Shown here: in pieces, positions 27,908 through 38,570 of the stretch | Layout: each line of letters starts with the position of its first letter | Position numbering within the stretch: position 1 is the first letter of the stretch | NCBI RefSeq assembly: GCF_012769535.1 | Contig: NZ_CP046565.1 | Coordinates: 2,370,501 to 2,434,500, forward strand | Length of the DNA: 64,000 nt | Direction: 5' to 3' | Source: Methylococcus geothermalis | Lineage (GTDB): Bacteria; Pseudomonadota; Gammaproteobacteria; Methylococcales; Methylococcaceae | The notes under the pieces: generated by a model | What the model was told of the DNA's origin: nothing | Seen by the model: the letters and a program-made list of their open reading frames with translations, nothing else | The model's database searches: none | Position numbers and translations under genes: made by a program

Positions 27908-28648
27908 CTAGGACGGTATTCGCACCCGGCGGTGCCCCTCCGGCGTCCAGCACAGAAATTCGCCTTCGTCGCGCCACTCCGCCAGGACGATCCGGCGGAC
28001 CGGACGGCCGCCGCAGGTCAGCTCGTGATCCGCCGGGCGGTGGGTGTGGCCGTGGATCATGGCGTCGACGCCGAAGCGCTCGAACACCCGCTCCACCTCG
28101 CCGGGGTTGACGTCCATGATCTCCGGCGCATTGCCGCGCTTATCGAGCGCCGAGCGCAGCCGATACCAGCGCGCGTAGAGCCTGCGGGCCCACAACGGCT
28201 TGCCCAGGGCATGGCGTTTCCATTCGTCGGTGCGAATCCGGGCCCTGGCCCGTTGATATTTGAGATCGTCCGTACAGAGAAGATCGCCGTGCATGACCAG
28301 CACGTTGCAGCCGTACAAGCCGATCACGGCGTGATCATCGAGCAGGCTCGCCCCGGTGGCCGCGGCGAAACCCGAGCCCGCCAGGAAATCGCGGTTGCCC
28401 TGCTGGAAGAACACCCGGGTGCCGGACTCCGTCAACTGCCGGAGACTCCGCCGAACCGCGCCGGCAGGAAAAGCGGTGTCGTCGTCACCGACATAGGCAT
28501 CGAACAGATCGCCGAGAATGTACAAGGCCTCGGCGCCCCGGGCATGTCCTGCGATGAAATCCTGGAACAGCCGGACCCGCTCGGGCCCCGCCACGCTCAG
28601 GTGCAAATCGGCAATGAACAGCGTCTCCGGCCTCAAGGGCGACTCCAT
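27908..28648 (-). CDS. lpxH: UDP-2,3-diacylglucosamine diphosphatase
   Basis: 246 residues. This metallophosphoesterase forms lipid X in lipid A synthesis at the inner membrane face. Calcineurin-type motifs in order: FIADLHLS, YILGDLFDAYVGDDD, QGNRDFLAG (the LpxH form with Arg), MHGDLLCTDD and IHGHTHRPADH. Convergent with epmA (11-base gap). Confidence 0.95.
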   Translation of the reverse strand: MESPLRPETLFIADLHLSVAGPERVRLFQDFIAGHARGAEALYILGDLFDAYVGDDDTAFPAGAVRRSLRQLTESGTRVFFQQGNRDFLAGSGFAAATGASLLDDHAVIGLYGCNVLVMHGDLLCTDDLKYQRARARIRTDEWKRHALGKPLWARRLYARWYRLRSALDKRGNAPEIMDVNPGEVERVFERFGVDAMIHGHTHRPADHELTCGGRPVRRIVLAEWRDEGEFLCWTPEGHRRVRIPS

Positions 28649-28748
28649 GATTCAAACGGGAACGCGCCGATCCAACCGCACGGCGCCGCAAAATACTTGA
28701 GAAATTGGGGGTTTATCTCGGTGTGGCGTTTATGTTAGCATACGCGGA

Positions 28749-28861
28749 CTGATGAGACGGGTCTTCAGACCGGAGACCTCCGTCCCGAGCGGCGCCCCTT
28801 GCGGGCGTTTTTAGTTTCTGAAGGAACGGGATAATAACATTGGGCCTTGCGCCCTTTTTTT
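28749..28861 (+). promoter_or_regulatory. rimP leader with two tandem intrinsic terminators
   Basis: Between lpxH and rimP lies a structured leader. GACGG and CCGTC can pair around an inner hairpin GGTC-TTCA-GACC (about 28756-28785). It is followed by the terminator CGCCC-loop-GGGCG plus TTTTT at 28793-28812, and a second one, GGGC-loop-GCCC plus T7, at 28842-28861, only 19 bases before the rimP ATG. A rimP-leader RNA with a terminator is known in gammaproteobacteria (Rfam, from memory); the double terminator suggests attenuation of the whole rimP-nusA-infB operon. The regulator (possibly NusA itself) is inference. Confidence 0.6.
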
Positions 28862-28879
28862 GTGGGCCGGAAACTGACC

Positions 28880-29332
28880 ATGCGGATGCCCGAACACTTG
28901 CAGCGTTTGATCGAACCCGTCGTGACCGGACTGGGTTACGAACTGGCGGGAATCGAATTTGACGCTCGCGCCAGGATTCTGCGCGTTTATATCGACCGTC
29001 CCGAGGGGATCGGTCTCGACGATTGCTCGAAGGTCAGCTACCAGCTCAGCGGCATGCTGGATGTGGAAGATCCCATCCCCGGGCAGTATCAACTGGAAAT
29101 ATCCTCGCCCGGCCTCGACCGTCCGCTGTTCACCATCGAGCATTTCGAACGCTTCACGGGCCGCCAGGTGCGGCTTCAGACGGTACGTTCCCTGGATGGC
29201 CAGCGGCGGTTCAAGGGCCGTATCGCCGGCGTTCGCGAGGGGATGGTCGACATCGAGGACGAGAACGGCCTGCATGCCATCCCTTTCGACGCGATCGACA
29301 AGGCGCGATTGATACCCGAATTTGACATTTGA
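28880..29332 (+). CDS. rimP: Ribosome maturation factor RimP
   Basis: 150 residues from the ATG at 28880; an in-frame ATG at 28847 would lie within the second terminator hairpin. RimP is needed for 30S assembly. The N-terminal domain includes PVVTGLGYELAGIEF and LRVYIDRPEGIGLDDCSKVSYQL, and the conserved block YQLEISSPGLDRPLF precedes the SH3-like C-terminal domain. First gene of rimP-nusA-infB-rbfA-truB-rpsO-pnp. Confidence 0.96.
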   Translation: MRMPEHLQRLIEPVVTGLGYELAGIEFDARARILRVYIDRPEGIGLDDCSKVSYQLSGMLDVEDPIPGQYQLEISSPGLDRPLFTIEHFERFTGRQVRLQTVRSLDGQRRFKGRIAGVREGMVDIEDENGLHAIPFDAIDKARLIPEFDI

Positions 29333-29351
29333 ATTTTTGTAGGACGACCTG

Positions 29352-30857
29352 ATGGCGAATAAAGAAATCCTGCTGGTAGTCGACGTGGTGTCGAATGAAA
29401 AGGACATCGAAAAAGAAGTCATTTTTTCCGCGATCGAAGAAGCGCTTCGCACCGCCACGATCAAGCGGCACGACGGCAAGTACGACGTGCGCGTGAGCAT
29501 CGACCGCAAGACCGGCGACTACGAGACTTTCCGCCGTTGGCTGGTGGTGGAACCCCGTGAAGAATTCGGCGGCGGCGTCGAATTCCCGGAAAAGGAGATC
29601 CTGCTCGAGGAAGCGCGCAAAACCCATCCCGGCATCGCGGCCGGCGAGTTCGTGGAAGAGCCTTTCGACTCCATCGAGTTCGGCCGCATCGCCGCCCAGA
29701 CCGCCAAGCAGGTCATCGTGCAGAAAGTGCGCGAAGCCGAGCGGAGGAAGATCGCGGACGCCTATCAGGGCCGAGTCGGCGAGCTGATCACCGGCGTCGT
29801 CAAGCGCATCGAGCGGGGCAACGTCTTTCTCGACCTCGGAGGCAATGTCGAAGCCTTCATCCCGCGCGACGAGATGATTCCCCGGGAATCGGTCCGCTCC
29901 GGCGACCGCCTGCGCGGCATCCTGAGCGCCGTCCGGCCCGATGTCAGGGGACCTCAGTTGTTCGTCAGCCGCACCGCGCCGGAACTCCTGATCGCCCTGT
30001 TCCGGCTGGAAGTCCCGGAGGTCAGCGAGAACCTCATCGAAATCAAGGGCGCGGCGCGCGATCCCGGCGTACGCGCCAAAGTGGCGGTCAAGAGCAACGA
30101 CCCCCGGCTCGACCCGGTCGGCGCCTGCGTCGGCATGCGCGGTTCGCGGGTACAGGCCGTGTCCAACGAACTGGCGGGCGAGCGCATCGACATCATCCTG
30201 TGGAACGAAAACGAGGCCCAGTTCGTGGTCAATGCCATGTCGCCGGCCGAAATCGTGTCCATCGTCGTGGACGAAGACCGCCACAGCATGGACATCGCCG
30301 TCGCCGATGAAAACCTGTCGCAAGCCATCGGCCGCGGCGGCCAGAACGTGCGGCTGGCTTCCGAACTCACCGGCTGGACGCTCAACGTCATGAGCTCCAC
30401 CCAGGCCAACGCCAAAACCCTGGAAGAAACCCAACGCCTGATCCAGACCTTCGTCGAGCAACTCGGCGTCGACGAAGACGTCGCGGAAATCCTCGTCAGG
30501 GAAGGCTTTTCCAGCGTGGAGGAATTGGCTTACGTGCCGAGCAAGGAATTGCTCGAAATCGAGGAATTCGACGAGGATATCGTGGAAGAATTGCGCAACC
30601 GGGCACGGGACGCGCTGCTCATCAAAGCCATCGCCTCCGAGGAAAAGCTCGAGGACACCGAGCCCTCGCAGGATTTGCTGGAACTCGAGGGCATGGACCG
30701 CGAACTGGCCTACCGCCTTGCGCGCCATGGCATTCGCACGCTGGAAGACCTGGCCGACCTGGCCGTCCCGGATCTTTTGGACATCGAAGACATGGAAGAG
30801 GCGAAGGCCGCGGCGCTCATCATGAAGGCGCGCGCCTCGTGGTTTTCCAAAGACTGA
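29352..30857 (+). CDS. nusA: Transcription termination/antitermination factor NusA
   Basis: 501 residues. NusA binds RNA polymerase and modulates pausing, termination and antitermination. Domains: N-terminal RNAP-binding domain (about 1-125), S1 (about 135-200, [20 protein letters not shown]), two KH domains (about 205-345, with [16 protein letters not shown]), and two C-terminal acidic helix-hairpin repeats (about 360-500). The long proteobacterial form. 19 bases after rimP. Confidence 0.97.
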   Translation: MANKEILLVVDVVSNEKDIEKEVIFSAIEEALRTATIKRHDGKYDVRVSIDRKTGDYETFRRWLVVEPREEFGGGVEFPEKEILLEEARKTHPGIAAGEFVEEPFDSIEFGRIAAQTAKQVIVQKVREAERRKIADAYQGRVGELITGVVKRIERGNVFLDLGGNVEAFIPRDEMIPRESVRSGDRLRGILSAVRPDVRGPQLFVSRTAPELLIALFRLEVPEVSENLIEIKGAARDPGVRAKVAVKSNDPRLDPVGACVGMRGSRVQAVSNELAGERIDIILWNENEAQFVVNAMSPAEIVSIVVDEDRHSMDIAVADENLSQAIGRGGQNVRLASELTGWTLNVMSSTQANAKTLEETQRLIQTFVEQLGVDEDVAEILVREGFSSVEELAYVPSKELLEIEEFDEDIVEELRNRARDALLIKAIASEEKLEDTEPSQDLLELEGMDRELAYRLARHGIRTLEDLADLAVPDLLDIEDMEEAKAAALIMKARASWFSKD

Positions 30858-30884
30858 GGACGATTACCGATAAGGGGCTGAATC

Positions 30885-33491
30885 ATGAGTGACGTAACAG
30901 TGAGACAACTGGCCGGGATCGTGGGCATTCCCCTCGACAGGCTGCTCCATCAGCTGGGAGACGCAGGTCTTCATATCTCCGACGCAGACGATGTGCTGAG
31001 CGATGCCGAAAAGATGAAGCTGCTCAACCATCTGCGGCAGAGCCACGGCAAGGTGCAGGAGAGTGTGACCGAGCCCAAGCGGGTCACCCTTCAGCGCCGC
31101 TCGGTAACCGAACTCAAGCAGGGCACGGTGCCGGGCAAGGGTGCCAAGACCATCAGCGTCGAAGTGCGCAAGAAACGCACCTATGTGAAGCGCAGCGAGC
31201 TGCCGGAAACCAGTGAGCGACTCTCCGAAGCCGAACAGGCGCGGCGGGCCCTGGAGGAGCAACAGCAGCGCGAACTGGCCGAGCAGGAAGCCCGCCGGCA
31301 ACAGGAAGAACTGCGCCGGCAACAGGCCGCTGAAGAAGAGCGCCGCAAACGGGAGGAAGCGGCCCGAGCCGCCGAAGAACAGGCGCGCCTGAAAAAAGAG
31401 GAAAGCAAGCCGACTGCCGAGCGCGAAGCCCCGCCGTCCAAACCGGCCCCGGCCACCCCCTCCGCCCCGCGCCCCGCGCCGGAAGCTCGCCCCGCGGCTC
31501 CACGTCCGGTCGCCGCCAAACCCAAAGGCGAAGCGCCCCGAGGACACCTTGCCGAACGCGAAACCGAAGCCCGCGGTGAAAAACGGGGGGCTGGCCTCAG
31601 CCGCAAGGATGAATACCGCGAACTCCAGGGCGACGATTTCCGCAAAGGCGGCGGAAAAAAGAAAAAAACCCGATTCGGCAAGCCCATGGTCATGCCGGAG
31701 CAGAAACACGGCTTCGAGAAGCCGACCGCACCCATGGTGCATGAAGTCGCCGTTCCGGAATCCATCACGGTGTCGGACTTGGCGCAGCGCATGTCGGTCA
31801 AGGGCATCGAGGTCATCAAGACCCTGATGAAAATGGGGATCATGGCCACGATCAACCAGGTGCTGGACCAGGAAACCGCCATGCTGGTGGTCGAGGAAAT
31901 GGGCCACAAGGCGTCCGCGCAGAAAGAAGACGATCTCGAGGCGGAAATCATGGCCAATCTCGCCGCCGAAGCCGAAGCCCCGCATCTGCCGCGTCCGCCC
32001 GTGGTCACCATCATGGGCCACGTCGACCACGGCAAGACCTCGTTGCTGGACTACATCCGCAAATCCCGGGTCGCCGCTGGCGAAGCGGGAGGCATCACCC
32101 AGCATATCGGCGCCTACCAGGTGAAGACCGACCACGGCTCGATCACCTTCCTCGACACCCCCGGCCACGCCGCCTTCACCGCGATGCGCGCACGCGGCGC
32201 CAAAGTCACCGACATCGTGGTGCTGGTCGTGGCGGCGGATGATGGCGTCATGCCGCAAACCAAGGAAGCCGTGGAGCATTCCCGCGCCGCCGGCGTGCCC
32301 ATCGTCGTCGCCATGAACAAGATGGACAAGGCTGACGCCGATCCGGACCGGGTCAAGCAGGAGCTGGTCGGACTCAATGTGGTTCCGGAGGAGTGGGGTG
32401 GCGACGTGCAGTTCGTTCCGGTATCCGCCAAAACCGGCACCGGCATCGACGCCCTGCTGGACGCCATCCTGGTTCAGGCCGAAGTGCTCGAACTCAAGGC
32501 GCCGACCGATATTCCGGCCAGCGGCGTGGTTCTGGAATCGAAGCTGGAAAAGGGGCGTGGCCCGGTGGCGGACATCCTGGTCCAGCGCGGCACCTTGCGC
32601 AAAGGCGACTTCCTGCTGTGCGGCAAGGAAATCGGCCGCGTTCGCGCCATGTTCAACGAGAACGGCAAACCGCTGAAGGAAGCCGGCCCCTCGGCGCCAA
32701 TCGAAGTGCTCGGCCTATCCGGCGCGCCGGACGCGGGCGACGAATTCATCGTGGTGGCCGACGAGCGCAAGGCCCGTGAAATCGCCATGCACCGCGAAGA
32801 GAAGCTGCGCACCACCAAGCTCGCCGCGCAGCAAGCCGCCAAGCTGGAAGACGTGTTCTCGCTCATGGGCGGCGAGGAAACCATCGATCTCAATCTGGTC
32901 ATCAAGGCCGACGTCCAGGGCAGCCTGGAAGCCCTGCGCAGCTCGCTGACAGAGCTGTCCACGGACAAGGTCAAGGTGAAGGTGATCGGCGGCGGCGTCG
33001 GCGGGATCTCCGAAACCGACGCCAATCTGGCGCTGGCCTCCAACGCCATCCTGATCGGCTTCAACGTTCGCGCCGACGGCAGCGCGCGCAAGCTGATCGA
33101 GGAACGTGGCATCGACCTCCATTACTACAGCGTGATCTACAACGCCATCGACGACATCAAGAAATCGATCAGCGGCATGCTGGAACCGGAGTTCCGCGAG
33201 CAGATCGTCGGCATCGCCCAGGTCCGCGAGGTGTTCCGCTCCACCAAGTTCGGCACCGTCGCCGGCTGCTTGGTCATCGAAGGCCATGTCCGCCGCAACC
33301 TGCCGATCCGCGTGCTGCGCGACAACGTGGTCATCTTCGAGGGCCAGCTCGAATCGCTGCGCCGCTTCAAGGACGATGTCAACGAGGTCAAGTCCGGGAT
33401 GGAATGCGGCATCGCCGTCAAGAATTACAACGACGTGCGCGAAGGCGACCAGATCGAGGTGTTCGAAAAGATCCAGGTCATACCGCATTGA
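30885..33491 (+). CDS. infB: Translation initiation factor IF-2
   Basis: 868 residues. The GTPase brings fMet-tRNA to the 30S subunit. A short N-terminal domain ([19 protein letters not shown]) is followed by a long charged and Ala/Pro-rich region (about 90-240), IF2N domain 2 near residue 290, then the G domain with [12 protein letters not shown] (G1), DTPGHAAF (G3) and NKMD (G4), and the C-terminal fMet-tRNA-binding domain. Internal ATGs could give a shorter beta form as in E. coli; I cannot decide this from sequence. Confidence 0.97.
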   Translation: MSDVTVRQLAGIVGIPLDRLLHQLGDAGLHISDADDVLSDAEKMKLLNHLRQSHGKVQESVTEPKRVTLQRRSVTELKQGTVPGKGAKTISVEVRKKRTYVKRSELPETSERLSEAEQARRALEEQQQRELAEQEARRQQEELRRQQAAEEERRKREEAARAAEEQARLKKEESKPTAEREAPPSKPAPATPSAPRPAPEARPAAPRPVAAKPKGEAPRGHLAERETEARGEKRGAGLSRKDEYRELQGDDFRKGGGKKKKTRFGKPMVMPEQKHGFEKPTAPMVHEVAVPESITVSDLAQRMSVKGIEVIKTLMKMGIMATINQVLDQETAMLVVEEMGHKASAQKEDDLEAEIMANLAAEAEAPHLPRPPVVTIMGHVDHGKTSLLDYIRKSRVAAGEAGGITQHIGAYQVKTDHGSITFLDTPGHAAFTAMRARGAKVTDIVVLVVAADDGVMPQTKEAVEHSRAAGVPIVVAMNKMDKADADPDRVKQELVGLNVVPEEWGGDVQFVPVSAKTGTGIDALLDAILVQAEVLELKAPTDIPASGVVLESKLEKGRGPVADILVQRGTLRKGDFLLCGKEIGRVRAMFNENGKPLKEAGPSAPIEVLGLSGAPDAGDEFIVVADERKAREIAMHREEKLRTTKLAAQQAAKLEDVFSLMGGEETIDLNLVIKADVQGSLEALRSSLTELSTDKVKVKVIGGGVGGISETDANLALASNAILIGFNVRADGSARKLIEERGIDLHYYSVIYNAIDDIKKSISGMLEPEFREQIVGIAQVREVFRSTKFGTVAGCLVIEGHVRRNLPIRVLRDNVVIFEGQLESLRRFKDDVNEVKSGMECGIAVKNYNDVREGDQIEVFEKIQVIPH

Positions 33492-33508
33492 TACGGTGAT
33501 CCCAGAAA

Positions 33509-33868
33509 ATGCCTAGAGAATTCAGCCGCAGCGACCGGGTATCCGCCCAGATGCAACGGGAAATCGCGGAGTTTCTGCGCACCGGCATCGATGCGCCGGA
33601 ACTCGGCATGATCACCGTCAGCGACGTCGAGGTCAGCCGCGACCTCGCCGTGGCCAAGGTGTTTGTGACCTTCCTGGGCGGGCGCCTGGAAACCAAGGCG
33701 GCCGTGAAGCGCTTGGGAGAATTCGCGCCTCAGCTCCGGCAAGCGCTGGGACGGCGGATGCGCATGCGCGTCCTTCCCGAAATCCGTTTCGTCTATGACG
33801 ACTCCATCGAACGCGGCCTGCACATGGACCAGGTGCTGCGTTCACTGGACGGGGACGGCGAAACCTAA
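33509..33868 (+). CDS. rbfA: Ribosome-binding factor A
   Basis: 119 residues with the KH-type fold: [21 protein letters not shown] at the start, [22 protein letters not shown], then [24 protein letters not shown]. Cold-shock 30S maturation factor. It follows infB by 17 bases and precedes truB by three. Confidence 0.96.
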   Translation: MPREFSRSDRVSAQMQREIAEFLRTGIDAPELGMITVSDVEVSRDLAVAKVFVTFLGGRLETKAAVKRLGEFAPQLRQALGRRMRMRVLPEIRFVYDDSIERGLHMDQVLRSLDGDGET

Positions 33869-33871
33869 GAC

Positions 33872-34801
33872 ATGGGTTTGGCGTTGACGAGCCCGCTGTC
33901 GGGAATTCTGCTGCTCGACAAGAGTTCGGGGCTCACCTCTAACCGCGTCCTGCAATGCGCCCGTAGGCTGTTCGGCGTACGCAAGGCCGGCCATACCGGC
34001 AGCCTCGATCCCCTCGCCAGCGGCATCCTGCCGCTCTGCTTCAATGAGGCCACCAAGCTGTCCGGCTATCTGCTGGATTCGGACAAGCGCTATCGCGTTC
34101 TGGCCCGGCTCGGAGCCACCACCCACACCGGCGATGCCGACGGCGAGGTGCTGACGCGGTCTGCGATCCCCGCCCTCGACGAACCGGCGCTTCTCGCGCT
34201 CCTGGCGAGGTTCACCGGTCCCATCCTGCAGGTGCCGCCGATGTTTTCGGCCCTCAAGCACCAGGGAAAACGGCTCTACGAATTGGCACGCAAAGGCGTG
34301 GAAGTCGAACGGCAGGCGCGTTCGGTCACGATCTTCGGGCTCGCACTGACCGGTTGGGGTCCCGATCATCTGGAGCTGGACGTGCATTGCTCCAAGGGCA
34401 CCTATATCCGCACCCTGGTGGAGGATATCGGCAACGCCATCGGTTGCGGCGCACATGTCGAAGTGCTGCGGCGGACGGCCGTCGCCGGATTTTCCGTCGA
34501 TCAAGCCGTTACCCTGGACGAACTGGAAGCGATGACGCCGGCAGCCAGGCTGGCATGCCTGCGCCCGATGGACAGCATGGTGCCGCATTGGCCCGCGGTG
34601 CGGCTTGATGCCGAAACCTCCCGGCTTTTTCTGCACGGCCAAGCCGTTGCGGTCACCGACGCGCCCTGCGGCGATCTGCTGCGGGTCTATGACGAAGAAC
34701 ACGCGTTTCTCGGCATAGGCTGCAGCGACGGTCATGGCCGGGTGGCACCCAGGCGCGTGATCACCCCGCATGGTGGCGACGTGGAACCAAGGTCTCGATA
34801 A
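33872..34801 (+). CDS. truB: tRNA pseudouridine-55 synthase
   Basis: 309 residues. It makes Psi55 in the T-loop of tRNAs. The catalytic aspartate D46 sits in GHTGSLDPLASGILPLC; other family blocks are LLLDKSSGLTSNRVLQ, YRVLARLGATTHTGDADG, PPMFSALKHQGKRLYELAR and VHCSKGTYIRTLVEDIG, ending in a PUA-like domain. Placed between rbfA and rpsO as usual. Confidence 0.97.
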   Translation: MGLALTSPLSGILLLDKSSGLTSNRVLQCARRLFGVRKAGHTGSLDPLASGILPLCFNEATKLSGYLLDSDKRYRVLARLGATTHTGDADGEVLTRSAIPALDEPALLALLARFTGPILQVPPMFSALKHQGKRLYELARKGVEVERQARSVTIFGLALTGWGPDHLELDVHCSKGTYIRTLVEDIGNAIGCGAHVEVLRRTAVAGFSVDQAVTLDELEAMTPAARLACLRPMDSMVPHWPAVRLDAETSRLFLHGQAVAVTDAPCGDLLRVYDEEHAFLGIGCSDGHGRVAPRRVITPHGGDVEPRSR

Positions 34802-34823
34802 CATCGTCTCGCTCGACTGCACC

Positions 34824-34853
34824 TTGTCCTTTTCCCGCCCCTGACGGTACAAT
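34824..34853 (+). promoter_or_regulatory. Probable rpsO promoter
   Basis: TTGTCC at 34824-34829 and TACAAT at 34848-34853 with an 18-base spacer form a good sigma-70-type promoter in the truB-rpsO gap. Transcription would begin near 34860 and leave a leader of about 40 bases before the S15 start. A local promoter for rpsO-pnp is known in enterobacteria. Confidence 0.6.
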
Positions 34854-34900
34854 TGGCGATTGTTCAAAAGGTTTTCAACGAGTTTTTTGGAGATTATCCC

Positions 34901-35170
34901 ATGGCTTTCACAGCAGCAGAAAAAAGCGCCATCGTGCAGGAATTCCAACGCGCCCCAGGCGATACCGGTTCCCCCGAGGTTCAGGTGGCCCTGCTGACCA
35001 ACCGCATCAATTACCTGACCCCGCACTTCGTCAAGCACAAGAAGGACTTCCATTCGCGCCGCGGCCTGCTCCGTCTGGTCAACCAGCGCCGCAAATTGCT
35101 GGACTACCTGAAGAGCACCGACAACGAACGTTACCGCACGCTCATCGAGCGGCTGGGTCTCCGTAAATAA
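34901..35170 (+). CDS. rpsO: 30S ribosomal protein S15
   Basis: 89 residues, the standard length. Recognisable segments: [37 protein letters not shown] and [17 protein letters not shown]. The ATG at 34901 has GGAG eight bases upstream. S15 binds 16S rRNA helices 20-22. Confidence 0.98.
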   Translation: MAFTAAEKSAIVQEFQRAPGDTGSPEVQVALLTNRINYLTPHFVKHKKDFHSRRGLLRLVNQRRKLLDYLKSTDNERYRTLIERLGLRK

Positions 35171-35202
35171 CTCTCGCCCGCCGATACCCCCAAGGAGAAC
35201 CC

Positions 35203-37278
35203 GTGAACCCGATCCGGAAGCAATTTCAGTACGGCGATCATACCGTCTCGATGGAAACCGGCGAGATCGCCCGTCAGGCCGACGCCGCGGTCATGGTGGA
35301 CATGGCCGGCACCGTGGTGCTGGTCACCGTCGTGGGGCGCAAAGAGGCGTCTCCCCACGTCGATTTCTTCCCCCTCACCGTCAATTATCAGGAAAAGGCC
35401 TACGCTGCCGGACGCATTCCGGGCGGTTTCTTCAAGCGGGAAGGACGTCCCAGCGAAAAGGAAACGCTGACCGCCCGCCTGATCGACCGGCCTATCCGGC
35501 CCCTGTTCCCGGACGGATTCACTCACGAAGTCCAGGTCGTCGCCACCGTCATGTCGCTGAACCCGGAAGTGGACCCGGACATCCCGTCCATGCTCGGCGC
35601 ATCGGCCGCGCTGACGCTGTCCGGCCTGCCCTTCAAGGGTCCGATCGGCGCGGCCCGGGTCGGTTTCGTGAACGGCGCCTATGTCTTGAACCCGGACAGA
35701 TCCGGCATGGAAGCTTCCGAACTCGACCTCGTGGTGGCGGGTACCGCCAACGCCGTTCTCATGGTCGAATCGGAAGCGCGGATACTCCCCGAGGAAGTCA
35801 TGCTGGGCGCGGTCGTCTTCGGCCACGAACAGATGCAGGCAGCCATCCGGGCCATCAACGAGTTGGCCGCCGATGTCGGCGTCACCGCCTGGGACTGGGC
35901 GCCACCTGCCGTAGACACGGCGCTGGCCGCGGCCGTCGACGAACTCGCCCGGCCCGCATTGTCGGAAGCCTACAGCATCGCCGACAAGCAGATCCGCCAG
36001 CAGAAGCTCAAGGACGCCCGCAAGAGCGTGATCGATGCCCTCACCGCCGAGGGCGCCTACGAGGAAAACTCGGTAAAACGGCAGATCGAAAAGCTGGAAG
36101 AAGAGATCGTCCGCGGCAACATCCTCCGCCACGGCAAGCGGATCGATGGACGCGACCTCGCCACGGTCCGTCCCATCAGCATCCGCACCGGCATCCTGCC
36201 GCGGACCCACGGTTCGGCCCTGTTCACCCGCGGCGAAACCCAGGCCGTGGTCGTCGCGACTCTGGGCACCGGCCGCGATGCGCAGCTCATCGACGCGCTG
36301 GAGGGTGAGTACAAGGAAAACTTCATGCTGCACTACAACTTCCCGCCTTACTGCGTGGGTGAAACCGGCGCCATCGGCTCGCCCAAGCGGCGCGAGATAG
36401 GCCATGGGCGCCTGGCCAAGCGCGGGGTGCAGGCGATCATGCCGACGATGGACGAATTCCCCTACGTCATCCGCATCGTCTCGGAAATCACCGAATCGAA
36501 CGGCTCCAGCTCCATGGCCTCGGTCTGCGGCAGCAGCCTGGCACTGATGGATGCCGGCGTGCCGACCAAGGGCGCCGTGGCCGGCATCGCCATGGGCTTG
36601 ATCTTGGAGGGCGACGAATTCGCCGTGCTTTCGGACATCATGGGCGACGAGGACCATCTGGGCGACATGGATTTCAAGGTGGCCGGCACCCGCGACGGCG
36701 TCACCGCGCTGCAGATGGATATCAAGATCGACGGCATCACGCCGGAGATCATGCGTCAGGCGCTGCATCAAGCCCGTGACGGACGCCTGCATATCCTCGA
36801 CAAAATGGCGCAATCCCTGCCGGCGCCGCGCAACGAAATGTCCGATTATGCGCCTCGCATCACCAGTTTCACCATCGACCCCAGCAAGATACGGGAAGTG
36901 ATCGGCAAGGGCGGCGCGACCATCCGCGCCATCACCGAAGAGACCGGCACCAGCATCGACATCACCGACGACGGCGTCATCAAGATCGCCTCGGTCGACA
37001 AGCAGGCCGGTTTGGAAGCACGCCGCCGGATCGAGGACATCACGGCGGAAGTCGAGGTTGGCAAGGTCTACGAAGGCAAGGTGGCACGGCTCATGGACTT
37101 CGGAGCGTTCGTCACCATCCTGCCGGGCAAGGACGGACTGGTGCACATATCCCAGATTTCCGACGAGCATGTGGAGAAAGTCAGCGACAAGCTGGCGGAA
37201 GGCGATGTGGTTCGCGTCAAGGTGCTGGAGATCGACCGCCAGGGCCGGGTCCGGCTCAGCATGAAAGCCGTCGACTGA
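35203..37278 (+). CDS. pnp: Polynucleotide phosphorylase
   Basis: 691 residues from a GTG at 35203, preceded by AAGGAG. This trimeric 3'-5' exoribonuclease degrades RNA with phosphate. Two RNase PH domains (first with [22 protein letters not shown]; second, catalytic, with [12 protein letters not shown] and [13 protein letters not shown]), then KH ([17 protein letters not shown]) and S1 ([19 protein letters not shown]) domains. Only 32 bases separate it from rpsO, with no room for the long RNase III-cut leader hairpin of E. coli pnp. Confidence 0.97.
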   Translation: MNPIRKQFQYGDHTVSMETGEIARQADAAVMVDMAGTVVLVTVVGRKEASPHVDFFPLTVNYQEKAYAAGRIPGGFFKREGRPSEKETLTARLIDRPIRPLFPDGFTHEVQVVATVMSLNPEVDPDIPSMLGASAALTLSGLPFKGPIGAARVGFVNGAYVLNPDRSGMEASELDLVVAGTANAVLMVESEARILPEEVMLGAVVFGHEQMQAAIRAINELAADVGVTAWDWAPPAVDTALAAAVDELARPALSEAYSIADKQIRQQKLKDARKSVIDALTAEGAYEENSVKRQIEKLEEEIVRGNILRHGKRIDGRDLATVRPISIRTGILPRTHGSALFTRGETQAVVVATLGTGRDAQLIDALEGEYKENFMLHYNFPPYCVGETGAIGSPKRREIGHGRLAKRGVQAIMPTMDEFPYVIRIVSEITESNGSSSMASVCGSSLALMDAGVPTKGAVAGIAMGLILEGDEFAVLSDIMGDEDHLGDMDFKVAGTRDGVTALQMDIKIDGITPEIMRQALHQARDGRLHILDKMAQSLPAPRNEMSDYAPRITSFTIDPSKIREVIGKGGATIRAITEETGTSIDITDDGVIKIASVDKQAGLEARRRIEDITAEVEVGKVYEGKVARLMDFGAFVTILPGKDGLVHISQISDEHVEKVSDKLAEGDVVRVKVLEIDRQGRVRLSMKAVD

Positions 37279-37291
37279 TCTACCGTCGTCA

Positions 37292-37329
37292 GCACAAAAA
37301 ACCCCGGCCTAGGCCGGGGTTTTTTGTGC
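37292..37329. terminator. Perfect bidirectional terminator after pnp
   Basis: A 38-base perfect palindrome: arms GCACAAAAAACCCCGGCCT and its reverse complement. It contains a GC core (CCCCGGCC/GGCCGGGG) flanked by A6 and T6 runs, so it ends both the pnp transcript and the convergent yccA transcript. Confidence 0.95.
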
Positions 37330-37346
37330 CCGAAAGATCGGCGCGA

Positions 37347-38024
37347 TCAATCGTCGCTGTTGAACACGCCGAGCAGCTGCAGCAGGCTGGTGAACAGGTT
37401 GAAGATCGTCACATAGAGCGATACGGTGGCCAGGATGTAATTGGTTTCGCCGCCGTGGATGATCGCGCTGGTCTGGAACAGGATCATCCCGGCCATCAGC
37501 ACCACGAACATCGCCGATACCGCCAGGCTCAGACCCATCAGGCCCGGCACGAAAGCGGCGACCAGCCCGGCCAGAAAGGCGACCAGGATGCCGGCGGCCA
37601 ACATGCCGCCGAGGAAGCCGAAGTCCTTGCGGCTCGTCAGCGCATACGCCGAAAGGCCCAGGAACACCGCCCCGGTGCCGCCCATGGCCATCATGACGAG
37701 CTGGGTGCCGTTGGCGAAGTGCGTGACATAGGCGTTCAGGATCGGGCCCAGGGTATAGCCCATGAAGCCGGTCAAAGCGAAGACCCACAGGATGCCGACG
37801 GCGCTGTTGGAAAACTTGTTGATCAGCCACAGCAGGCCGAAATAACCCACGAGGGTGATGACGATGCCCGGATGAGGCAGGGCGAGCGCCATGGAAGCGC
37901 CTGCGGTCACGGCGCTGAACAGCAGCGTCAGTGACAGCAGTGCATAGGTGTTGGTCAGAACCTTGTGGCGGGGCACGACGGCATAGACGCCGCGGCTCAC
38001 GACCTGTTCACGGGGTGTACTCAT
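37347..38024 (-). CDS. Bax inhibitor-1/YccA family membrane protein
   Basis: 225 residues with seven hydrophobic segments, from VLTNTYALLSLTLLFSAVTAG to the last, YVTIFNLFTSLLQLLGVF. Family-specific blocks include GYTLGPILNAYV and QTSAIIHGGETNYILATVSLYV. YccA-type proteins modulate FtsH; other BI-1 proteins leak calcium. It has GAGGAG before the ATG at 38024. Single gene, terminated by the shared palindrome. Confidence 0.93.
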   Translation of the reverse strand: MSTPREQVVSRGVYAVVPRHKVLTNTYALLSLTLLFSAVTAGASMALALPHPGIVITLVGYFGLLWLINKFSNSAVGILWVFALTGFMGYTLGPILNAYVTHFANGTQLVMMAMGGTGAVFLGLSAYALTSRKDFGFLGGMLAAGILVAFLAGLVAAFVPGLMGLSLAVSAMFVVLMAGMILFQTSAIIHGGETNYILATVSLYVTIFNLFTSLLQLLGVFNSDD

Positions 38025-38103
38025 GCTATCTCCTCAAGTTGTTTTACATTCACCCAATAGACCGCCTTATGTTAGCGGAGTTTCGTTGCAACCAGGCGCG
38101 ATT

Positions 38104-38541
38104 TCACACGCCGATGTCCTCGTTCCATAGCGCGGGATAGGCGGCGATGAAATCCTGCATCAGCGCCATGCACTCCGCATCGTCCAGCACGGCCAGCTCC
38201 ACGCCGCGCGACCGAAGGTAGGATTCCGGCCCCTGAAAGGTCCGGTTCTCCCCCGCGACGATGCGGGGAATGCGGTACAGCAGCGCCGCGCCACTGCACA
38301 TGTCGCAGGGCGACAAGGTGCTGTAAAGCGTCGCTCGCCGGTAGTCCGCGGCACTCAGGCGCCCGGCGTTTTCCAGGCAATCCATTTCCGCATGCAGAAT
38401 CGCGCTGCCCTGCTGGACCCGACGGTTGTGGCCCCGGCCCACGATCTCGCCGTCGATCACCAGCACCGAGCCGATCGGAATGCCGCCTTCTTCCAGCCCT
38501 TTACGGGCTTCGGCGAGGGCCGCCTGCATATAGATGTCCAT
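38104..38541 (-). CDS. Cytosine deaminase-like nucleoside deaminase (fungal FCY1 type)
   Basis: 145 residues of the zinc CDA fold: H50-A-E52 and P78-C79-D-M-C82 form the zinc and proton-relay site. Around it, the run STLSPCDMCSGAALLYRIPR, then VAGEN and the C-terminal DDAECMALMQDFIAAYP, WNEDIGV closely follow the layout of yeast cytosine deaminase, rather than tRNA adenosine deaminase TadA (no TadA-type C-terminal helix) or bacterial CodA. Cytosine or a related base or nucleoside is the likely substrate. Monocistronic, downstream of hsp70-like genes on the same strand is a separate unit. Confidence 0.8.
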   Translation of the reverse strand: MDIYMQAALAEARKGLEEGGIPIGSVLVIDGEIVGRGHNRRVQQGSAILHAEMDCLENAGRLSAADYRRATLYSTLSPCDMCSGAALLYRIPRIVAGENRTFQGPESYLRSRGVELAVLDDAECMALMQDFIAAYPALWNEDIGV

Positions 38542-38570
38542 GTCACCTCCATGGAACGGGGATAAACCGG

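Noticed and set aside
28700-28880. tRNA gene before rimP, as in many gammaproteobacteria
   Set aside because: No cloverleaf, T-loop GGTTCRA or CCA end in this stretch; the structure fits a leader with terminators.
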